Source of the DNA: UBA9926 sp023261215
Lineage (GTDB): Bacteria > Pseudomonadota > Gammaproteobacteria > Pseudomonadales > Azotimanducaceae
Direction of reading: 5' to 3'
Assembly: GCA_038136035.1 (NCBI GenBank)
Contig: JAYPYV010000062.1
Span: 1-14,921 of the forward strand
DNA: 14,921 nucleotides
The notes under the pieces: generated by a model
Database searches by the model: none
The model's input: only the letters and a program-made list of their open reading frames with translations
Told to the model about the DNA's origin: nothing
Shown: piece by piece, positions 7,651 to 13,181 of the stretch
Layout of the letters: the number at the start of each line of letters is the position of its first letter
Position numbering within the stretch: position 1 is the first letter of the stretch
Program-made: the position numbers and the translations under genes

Positions 7651-8850
7651 ATGCGACGAGCCGCCATTGTCTCCCCCATTCGAACCGGTGTTGGAAAATA
7701 CTTGGGTGCCCTGTCCGCTTTCAATGCGGAAGATCTGGGCGCGCTGGTCATCAAAGCGCTCATCGAACGCACCGGGATCGATCCTTCCAAAATCGAGGAA
7801 GTGGTGTTCGCTCAGGGCTACCCAAGCGGCGAAGCCCCTTGCATTGGCCGGTGGGCCGCCCTCGCGGCAGATCTGCCGCTTGAGGTCTCCGGCACGCAAG
7901 TGGATCGACGCTGCGGGAGCGGCGTTCAAGCCATTGCCAATGCCGCCATGATGGTGCAAACCGGTGTTGCGGATGTGGTGATCGCCGGCGGGGCCGAGAG
8001 CATGAGCAATGTAGAGTACTACACCACCAGCATGCGGCAGGGCCAAAAGGGGGGCGCCGTGACGCTTCACGACCGCTTAGAACGAGGCCGGGTCCGCTCG
8101 CAACCTGAATCTCGGTTTGGCCATATCAGCGGCATGATCGAAACGGCTGAGAACCTCGCCACCGAATACCAAATCAGTCGGGAAGAGGCCGATGGCTTCG
8201 CCTGCCAGTCCCAGCAGCGTGCGGCAGCGGCCTGGTCTGAGGGCAAGTTCAACGACCACTTGGTATCAATCGATCTTCCGCAAAGAAAGGGCGACCCCAT
8301 CCCCTTTGCCCAAGATGAAGGCGTACGCGGCGACACGAGTCTAGAGTCGTTAGCGAAGCTTCGCCCCATCATGGGCGACGGCGTTGTCACGGCCGGAAAT
8401 GCCTCACAACAAAATGATGCAGCCGCCGCCTGCCTTGTGGTTGCGGAGGATCAACTGGAGGCCCTGGGCCTTACACCAAGTGCCTTTCTCGTCGGCTGGG
8501 CCGCGAGTGGCTGCCACCCAGCGACCATGGGCATCGGCCCCGTGCCGGCGGTGAAAAAGTTGTTCGATCGCACCGGATTGTCTTTTTCAGACATGGACCT
8601 TGTTGAACTCAACGAGGCCTTTGCCTGCCAAGTGCTGGCCGTGCTTAAGGGTTGGGGTTGGCATGATCCGGATAAGTTAAACGTCAATGGCTCAGGGATT
8701 TCGCTAGGGCACCCGATTGGCGCGACGGGCGGCCGAATTTTGGCGGATATGCTGGCCGAATTGCATCGCCGAGAGGGTCGTTACGCACTTGAGACCATGT
8801 GTATTGGAGGTGGTCAAGGCATTGCGGCCATATTCGAGCGCGCGGCTTAA
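7651..8850 (+). CDS. Thiolase (acetyl-CoA acetyltransferase family)
   Basis: Cytoplasmic thiolase of 399 residues, a typical length, joining or cleaving 3-ketoacyl-CoA with CoA. The nucleophile is C88 in DRRCGSGVQAI; NEAFA precedes the catalytic His H354 in SGISLGHPIGATGG, and the second catalytic Cys is C384 in CIGGGQG. All parts of the degradative/biosynthetic thiolase active site are therefore present. The ATG at 7651 has an ATAGGA-like site at 7636-7641. The gene lies 60 bp after the gamma-glutamyltransferase and 23 bp before the FAD-linked dehydrogenase; the latter spacing suggests co-transcription. Whether it serves beta-oxidation, side-chain degradation or acetoacetyl-CoA formation cannot be told, because no hydratase or acyl-CoA dehydrogenase lies alongside. 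Confidence 0.95.
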   Translation: MRRAAIVSPIRTGVGKYLGALSAFNAEDLGALVIKALIERTGIDPSKIEEVVFAQGYPSGEAPCIGRWAALAADLPLEVSGTQVDRRCGSGVQAIANAAMMVQTGVADVVIAGGAESMSNVEYYTTSMRQGQKGGAVTLHDRLERGRVRSQPESRFGHISGMIETAENLATEYQISREEADGFACQSQQRAAAAWSEGKFNDHLVSIDLPQRKGDPIPFAQDEGVRGDTSLESLAKLRPIMGDGVVTAGNASQQNDAAAACLVVAEDQLEALGLTPSAFLVGWAASGCHPATMGIGPVPAVKKLFDRTGLSFSDMDLVELNEAFACQVLAVLKGWGWHDPDKLNVNGSGISLGHPIGATGGRILADMLAELHRREGRYALETMCIGGGQGIAAIFERAA

Positions 8851-8873
8851 CGTCGGTTAAATCGGTCATCAAC

Positions 8874-10247
8874 ATGCACCCAACACCCGAACTCATCAAC
8901 GATTTAAAGGCTGCGCTGCCGGCGGACACGTTTTTGTTTGGCGACGATGTACAGTCGAGAATGGCCGGCATTTGGCGCCAGGACACCATCGCCGCAGGCG
9001 TGCTGCTGCGACCCAAAACCACCGCGGAAGTCAGTGCAATCCTCAAGATCTGTCACGCCCATAGCCAATCGGTGGTCACCCATGGCGGATTAACCGGCTT
9101 GGTGGAAGGCGCGATCACGAAGACCAGCGACGTGGTGCTCTCAACGGAGCGCATGAACCAAGTAGAAGAGGTCTCCGAACTCGAGCGCACCGTCACTGCC
9201 CAAGCCGGCGTTGTGCTCCAGACGCTGCAAGAAACGGCGAGCAATGCAGGGCTCATGTTCCCACTCGACTTGGGCGGTCGAGGCTCGTGCACTATCGGCG
9301 GCAACATTTCGACCAACGCAGGCGGCAACCGGGTGATTCGCTACGGCATGATGCGCGACATGGTGCTCGGGCTCGAGGCCGTGCTGGCCGACGGAACCAT
9401 TATTTCCGCAATGAATCACATGATTAAGAACAATGCGGGCTACGATCTAAAGCAATGGTTTATTGGCACTGAAGGGACTCTCGGAGTCGTCACTCGCGCC
9501 GTTTTGCGGTGTCGCGAAGCGCTCGGAAGCGCGCCCACCCTGCTGGTAGGTGTTCATTCCTTCGAGCAGCTAATGCAGTTTCTCAAACACGCCGATCGGA
9601 CTTTCAGCGGGCATCTCTCAGCTTTCGAAGTGATGTGGCAAAACTATTATCAGTTGGTGACCGATGACGTGGCTGGCAATCAGGCGCCATTGTCCCAAGA
9701 CTATCCCTACTACGTTCTGGTCGAAGCCATGGGCGCTGAAGCAGAGGTTGCACTCACCCTACTTGAGTCGTCGCTTGAGCAGGGCTTGATTGAAGATGCC
9801 GTCATCGCGCAGTCAGAGGCACAAAGACAATCGCTTTGGGCACTGCGAGACGATGTGGCGCAAACCTTCCGACATGGCACGGTGTATTTGTTCGATGTGA
9901 GCCTGCGGTTACCCGATATGGAGGCTTATGTTGAAGCCGTGAACGCAGGACTCAAAGCCAGGTTTGGCGAGTTTCATAACTACACACTGGGGCACGTGGG
10001 TGATGGCAATCTGCATTTTGCCATTGCGGCAGGCGCTGACGATGAATCGGCGCGCCGCGGGGTGGAGGAAGCGGTTTATCTCCCCCTCAAGGATATCGGA
10101 GGGTCAGTTTCTGCTGAACACGGCATTGGACTCGAAAAGAAACCTTATTTGCAATTGGTTCGGTCCGAGTCCGAGCTCGCGCTGATGCGCACGCTGAAGA
10201 CCGCGCTCGATCCTAAGGGCATTCTCAACCCGGGCAAAGTCATCTAA
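8874..10247 (+). CDS. FAD-linked D-2-hydroxyacid dehydrogenase (GlcD/D2HGDH-like)
   Basis: Flavoprotein of the vanillyl-alcohol-oxidase fold that oxidises a D-2-hydroxyacid (D-lactate, glycolate or D-2-hydroxyglutarate are the usual substrates), 457 residues. The N-terminal FAD domain shows VVTHGGLTGLVEGA (67-80) and PLDLGGRGSCTIGGNISTNA (130-149), with GTEGTLG at 198-204. The C-terminal domain has HVGDGNLH (374-381), SAEHGIG (413-419) and the family ending GILNPGKV. H374, H381 and E415 match the metal-binding residues of D-2-hydroxyglutarate dehydrogenases. The frame is open back to 8799, but the earlier part overlaps the thiolase and reads poorly, so I chose the ATG at 8874, which leaves a 23-bp spacer though only a weak ribosome site. 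No GlcE/GlcF partner follows, so it is probably a single-subunit enzyme. Confidence 0.93.
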   Translation: MHPTPELINDLKAALPADTFLFGDDVQSRMAGIWRQDTIAAGVLLRPKTTAEVSAILKICHAHSQSVVTHGGLTGLVEGAITKTSDVVLSTERMNQVEEVSELERTVTAQAGVVLQTLQETASNAGLMFPLDLGGRGSCTIGGNISTNAGGNRVIRYGMMRDMVLGLEAVLADGTIISAMNHMIKNNAGYDLKQWFIGTEGTLGVVTRAVLRCREALGSAPTLLVGVHSFEQLMQFLKHADRTFSGHLSAFEVMWQNYYQLVTDDVAGNQAPLSQDYPYYVLVEAMGAEAEVALTLLESSLEQGLIEDAVIAQSEAQRQSLWALRDDVAQTFRHGTVYLFDVSLRLPDMEAYVEAVNAGLKARFGEFHNYTLGHVGDGNLHFAIAAGADDESARRGVEEAVYLPLKDIGGSVSAEHGIGLEKKPYLQLVRSESELALMRTLKTALDPKGILNPGKVI

Positions 10248-10310
10248 GCATGGACTCAATCGCGTCGCGCGATGCCGCTTCAACCCCTGAGGCCTCATCT
10301 GGGTAATACT

Positions 10311-10326
10311 AGGCTAAATCTAGCCT
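10311..10326. other. Small hairpin after FAD dehydrogenase gene
   Basis: AGGCTA-AATC-TAGCCT gives a 6-bp stem with a 4-base loop 64 bp after the stop codon at 10247. No T-run follows, so a rho-independent terminator is doubtful. Confidence 0.25.
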
Positions 10327-10445
10327 TAATCTGGGCCCTGCCCTCGAAGCACGACGGAGCGAACTTCGAACACGCCAAGGGCATGAAGCAGCGATCGATT
10401 CTGGAACGTCCCGATAATGCCTCAGGGCACGCAGTAGCGCGAGCG

Positions 10446-10460
10446 GCCGACTTCGCTTTG
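10446..10460 (+). repeat. Left flanking copy of GCCGACTTYGCTTT
   Basis: GCCGACTTCGCTTTG at 10446-10460 matches 13 of 15 positions of 10762-10776 on the other side of the octamer array, in direct orientation. It overlaps the first array unit. Confidence 0.5.
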
Positions 10461-10654
10461 TGGCTTTGGGGCTTTCTGACTTTCTAACTTTGTGACTCTC
10501 AAGCTCTGGGCCTCTCCGGCTTCCTGGCTTTCGAGCTTTGGGGCTTTGTGACTCTCGGGCTTTCGGGCTTTGTGCTTTTCTAACTTTCTGACTTTCTGAC
10601 TTTCTGACTTTCTGAGTTTCTGAGTTTCTGAACTTCTGAACTTCTGAACTTCTG
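10455..10654 (+). repeat. Degenerate octamer array, block 1 (25 units)
   Basis: Exactly 200 bp divide into 25 consecutive 8-bp units of consensus RCTTTCTG with no insertion or deletion. Left units vary (GCTTTGTG, GCTTTGGG, ACTCTCAA, GCTTCCTG). From 10583 the array becomes nearly regular: four ACTTTCTG, two AGTTTCTG, then three AACTTCTG. Neighbouring units resemble each other most, as expected from slippage with local copying. Eight is not a multiple of three, and the regular units contain TGA in every plus frame, so this strand is not coding. Its function is unknown. Confidence 0.92.
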
Positions 10655-10686
10655 GCAGTTTAGGGGAGCGTAGTTGTAGCCTCGTA
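10655..10686 (+). repeat. 32-bp linker between the two octamer blocks
   Basis: These 32 bases (4 x 8) do not match either unit closely, yet their length preserves the register between blocks 1 and 2. Pieces such as TAGTTGTA and GCCTCGTA could be decayed units leading into GCGTTATG. Confidence 0.4.
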
Positions 10687-10750
10687 GCGTTATGGCGTTA
10701 TGGCGTTATGGCGTTGTGGCGTTGTGGCGTTGTGGCGTTGTGGCGTTGTC
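10687..10750 (+). repeat. Octamer array, block 2 (8 units)
   Basis: Eight 8-bp units in a row: three GCGTTATG, four GCGTTGTG and one GCGTTGTC. The start is 232 bp (29 x 8) after the start of block 1, so both blocks share one register. The unit sequence differs from block 1, but the order (identical neighbours, stepwise changes) looks the same. Confidence 0.92.
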
Positions 10751-10761
10751 ACGGAAGTGAA

Positions 10762-10776
10762 GCCGACTTTGCTTTT
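10762..10776 (+). repeat. Right flanking copy of GCCGACTTYGCTTT
   Basis: GCCGACTTTGCTTTT at 10762-10776, matching 13 of 15 positions of the left copy at 10446-10460. Its CCGAC also pairs with GTCGG (10778-10782) around a T-rich loop, giving a 5-bp hairpin. Confidence 0.5.
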
Positions 10777-10963
10777 TGTCGGTGCGGCGGACGATCACGC
10801 GCCATCAAACAACCTCTAAGGTCCCCTCTTGCACCCCATCTATCTTTTCCTCTTTGCGTGACCTCGGTCAGGCGTCGTCGTCGACCCCATTGTCCCGAAA
10901 TGCCCTGGTAAACGGATGAATAATGAGCTCGATGACCTTTCGAATCCGCGTGCTATGCTGAAA

Positions 10964-10988
10964 TTGCCCTAGCCGAATGCTTGGGCAA
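10964..10988. promoter_or_regulatory. Inverted repeat TTGCCC-N13-GGGCAA upstream of MFS gene
   Basis: Perfect 6-bp arms (10964-10969 and 10983-10988) separated by 13 bases, ending 47 bp before the transporter ATG. The position suits an operator or a 5'-leader hairpin. The short arms make chance possible. Confidence 0.25.
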
Positions 10989-11035
10989 ACCGAAGACAGA
11001 TTCGCTAAGGCGCGGATCAAGAATAAGGAGCCTCT

Positions 11036-12502
11036 ATGAGTCAGGCGTCGAACAGCGTGCTCGATGCACGTACCATCTACCTGCATGGATGCATTGGGCT
11101 GCCGCTCGCCGTCATTGGCTACCCCCTATCGATTTGGATCCCCGCGCATTACTCAGGCGGACTGGGTCTGAGCCTCGCCGCAGTCGGCACCATTTTAATG
11201 CTCGCGCGCTTCACCGACGTGATCACGGATCCACTCATGGGCGAGATCTCAGACCGGTGGCGCACCCGCTTTGGCCGGCGCAAACCTTGGGTCTTCTTGG
11301 GCACGCCCTTAATGATGACCGGCGTGTATCTGCTCTTCGTGCCCCCTGAGGGTATCGGACTGACCTATTTCCTTTTGTGTCTGACGCTCTTCTTCCTGGG
11401 CTCAACCATGATCGGACTACCCCATCGAGCATGGGGCGCTGAACTTTCACCGGACTATCACCAGCGCAGCCGAGTCACCGCGGCCAGGGAACTCTTTGTC
11501 TTAGTGGGACTGATGGTGGCTGCGGCCGTGCCGATGATCATTGAAGTCATGGCAGACCGTGGCGGCAGCATCAATGTGGTGATGGGGGCACTTTGGCGTG
11601 ATGCGACCAGCGCGTTCACCGGCGAAATCATGAACGCCACACCAACCGACCGAGCAACCCTGACGGGCCCGGTCCTCGCGGGTCTGGCTTGGGTTGTCAT
11701 CGGCGTACTGCCGGTTTGTGCATTCCTGGTCATCACCTTTGTTAAAGAGCCTGAAACTGAGGTGAAGGCCAGCGTATCGCTTAAAGAAGGCGCCAAACTG
11801 GTCTGGCGCAATGGCCCCATGCGTCGCGTGCTCATGATTGCACTCTTGGTCATCTTCGGAGAATCCTTCCGAAACGCAGTGTCACTCTTTTTTATTCGAG
11901 ACATTATTGGAATTCCAACCATTGGCGCCGCGTATTTTTTCTACTTCATTGCGGGCTTAGGCGCGATCCCTTTCTGGTTGTGGCTGGGTCGCACCATTGG
12001 CAAGCACCGCGCGTTCCTCTTTACCTTGGTCACCGTAGCCATCGTCAGTGGCGCAAATTTTTTCCTAGAGTCGGGTGATTACCTGGTTTTCTTCTGCCTC
12101 TTCATCGTGAAAGGGTTTTGTTTTGGCGGCTTGCAGTTTCTTCCGGTGGCCATGCTCGCCGATGTGGTGGACGTCGATTCGGCTCGTACCGGCGGCGGCC
12201 GAGCGGGGACATATTTCGCGATTCTAGGTTTAACGGAGAAGCTAGCTATTGCGCTAGGAACAGGCTTTTCTCTCAACGTGGTTGGGCTCTTTGGCTTTGA
12301 CCCCTCGGGTGGCGTTGCCGCCTCTACGGACGCGGGCGTGTTGGCGCTTCGGATTGTCTATTGCGGCGGTCCCATCTTCTTTTATGGTTTGGCATTACGG
12401 CTCATTTGGTCCTACCCGCTGACCCCCTCGCGTCATCAGCAATTAAGAGAGAAAATAGAGCGGCGGAACGCGCGTCTTGGCCGAGTGAGCGCCAGCGCCT
12501 AA
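11036..12502 (+). CDS. GPH-family MFS symporter
   Basis: Inner-membrane secondary transporter of 488 residues, with about twelve hydrophobic segments expected. The loop after the second segment reads D61-VITDPLMGEISDRWRTRFGRRKPW (61-85), the hallmark of the glycoside-pentoside-hexuronide:cation symporter family (MelB-like), which usually moves sugars or glycosides with H+ or Na+. The stretch RTGGRAGTYFAI-like near 382-394 also fits this family. The ATG at 11036 has a strong AAGGAG at 11025-11030 five bases upstream. No glycosidase or sugar-kinase gene is adjacent, so the substrate is open; many environmental GPH paralogues have no known substrate. The long upstream non-coding region and the dyad at 10964-10988 suggest its own promoter. 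The stop is 118 bp before the ArsI-like gene. Confidence 0.92.
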   Translation: MSQASNSVLDARTIYLHGCIGLPLAVIGYPLSIWIPAHYSGGLGLSLAAVGTILMLARFTDVITDPLMGEISDRWRTRFGRRKPWVFLGTPLMMTGVYLLFVPPEGIGLTYFLLCLTLFFLGSTMIGLPHRAWGAELSPDYHQRSRVTAARELFVLVGLMVAAAVPMIIEVMADRGGSINVVMGALWRDATSAFTGEIMNATPTDRATLTGPVLAGLAWVVIGVLPVCAFLVITFVKEPETEVKASVSLKEGAKLVWRNGPMRRVLMIALLVIFGESFRNAVSLFFIRDIIGIPTIGAAYFFYFIAGLGAIPFWLWLGRTIGKHRAFLFTLVTVAIVSGANFFLESGDYLVFFCLFIVKGFCFGGLQFLPVAMLADVVDVDSARTGGGRAGTYFAILGLTEKLAIALGTGFSLNVVGLFGFDPSGGVAASTDAGVLALRIVYCGGPIFFYGLALRLIWSYPLTPSRHQQLREKIERRNARLGRVSASA

Positions 12503-12541
12503 TCCGCAGAATAGCGTCGGAGGACCGTGCGGGATAATCAA

Positions 12542-12580
12542 TTAGCCGCCAGGCCTTAAATGAACCTTAGCCAGGCCTGG
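12542..12580. repeat. Nested direct/inverted repeat upstream of ArsI-like gene
   Basis: CCAGGCCT (12549-12556) and AGGCCTGG (12573-12580) form an 8-bp inverted repeat with a 16-base loop. The right part is itself the perfect palindrome CCAGGCCTGG (12571-12580). The same area is also a direct repeat, TTAGCC-[GCC]-AGGCCT then TTAGCCAGGCCT. It lies 40-78 bp before the ATG at 12621 and could be an operator pair; it has no T-run, so it is a poor terminator for the transporter gene. Confidence 0.4.
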
Positions 12581-12620
12581 GAATCCAGCGCTCGGCGCCA
12601 TCCAAAGAGAGACCATTGGA

Positions 12621-13109
12621 ATGAAACGACTTCACCTGAGCCTTAATGTGTCCAATCTCAGCGCTTCTGTTGACTTCTACAGCCACCTCTTCGGGCACGA
12701 GCCAACCTTGCAAAAGGCGGACTATGCTCAGTGGCTGTTAGATGACCCCTGCGTGAATTTTGTGCTCGAACCCAGCGCAACATCGGGTCTCGGGCATCTT
12801 GGCGTTCAAGTCGATAATGAGCCAGAACTTCATGCCCTGTTCGATCAGTTGAAATCAGCAGAAGCCCCTTATCTCTCAGAAGGCGTAACGGAATGCTGCT
12901 ATCACAAGTCAGAGAAAAGCTGGACGATAGATCCGGATGGTCTCGCTTGGGAGGCCTTCCATACGCAGCATAACATCGATCATCGAGGGTCTAGTTCAGG
13001 ATTTGACGCCCTCACGGCGTCGGCAGCAAGCGGTTGCTGCGGGACAAGCCAAGAAGTCGCCAGCACCACTTCTAGCACCCCGGAAAACGCGCCCTGTTGC
13101 GGGCGCTAG
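12621..13109 (+). CDS. arsI: ArsI/CadI-type vicinal-oxygen-chelate dioxygenase (C-As lyase-like)
   Basis: A 162-residue protein of the glyoxalase/bleomycin-resistance fold, closest in pattern to ArsI, the Fe(II)-dependent dioxygenase that cleaves the C-As bond of trivalent methyl- or aryl-arsenicals, and to cadmium-induced CadI. Candidate metal ligands H5, H59 and E111 fall at the expected spacing. The adjacent cysteines C92-C93 (TECCYHKSEKSW) match the arsenic-binding pair, and WTIDPDGLAWEAFHT (101-115) is the family signature. The C-terminal tail carries two more Cys pairs (C139-C140, C159-C160), as I recall for known ArsI proteins. The ATG at 12621 has only a weak upstream site (AGAGAG near 12605-12610). 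No arsR, arsM, arsB or arsP gene is in the window, so it is an orphan here. The family assignment is strong; the true substrate is inferred. Confidence 0.88.
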   Translation: MKRLHLSLNVSNLSASVDFYSHLFGHEPTLQKADYAQWLLDDPCVNFVLEPSATSGLGHLGVQVDNEPELHALFDQLKSAEAPYLSEGVTECCYHKSEKSWTIDPDGLAWEAFHTQHNIDHRGSSSGFDALTASAASGCCGTSQEVASTTSSTPENAPCCGR

Positions 13110-13112
13110 CGC
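13089..13112. terminator. Possible hairpin over the ArsI-like stop codon
   Basis: GCGCCC (13089-13094) and GGGCGC (13101-13106) make a 6-bp GC stem with a 6-base loop. It overlaps the palindrome GCGCTAGCGC (13103-13112), which contains the TAG stop. It stands at a convergent junction, where a two-way terminator would make sense, but there is no T-run on either strand, so support is weak. Confidence 0.25.
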
Positions 13113-13181
13113 GCCTGCACAGGTCAAGGCGTCATCGTTATGCTGCAGGGTCAGCTCAGCGCCCGCCACCGCAATTGAGCG

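Larger units (their letters stand above)
10248..11035. other. 788-bp non-coding region holding an 8-bp tandem array
   Basis: No convincing gene lies between the FAD dehydrogenase and the MFS transporter. The first ~200 bp hold a small hairpin (10311-10326) and a 10-bp palindrome TGAGGCCTCA (10288-10297). The central ~300 bp are the octamer array. The last ~285 bp contain a weak inverted repeat (10964-10988) and the strong ribosome site of the transporter. Two short plus-strand frames (10272-10487 and 10708-10911) run into array units and translate to repeat-driven or featureless peptides, so I do not call them. Confidence 0.6.

Noticed and set aside
8799..8873. Upstream extension of the FAD dehydrogenase overlapping the thiolase
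   Set aside because: The 25 extra residues are rich in Trp, Arg and His, fit no FAD-domain start and overlap the thiolase end; ATG 8874 gives the expected N-terminus.
10455..10750. CRISPR array
   Set aside because: Units are 8 bp with no spacers of fixed length, and there are no cas genes.
10708..10911. Short plus-strand open frame with MALWRCGVVALWRC repeats
   Set aside because: The repeat peptide is only the translation of the octamer units; no ribosome site and no domain.
11458..11922. 154-residue minus-strand open frame inside the MFS gene
   Set aside because: It is antisense to a well-supported transporter and has no motif of its own.
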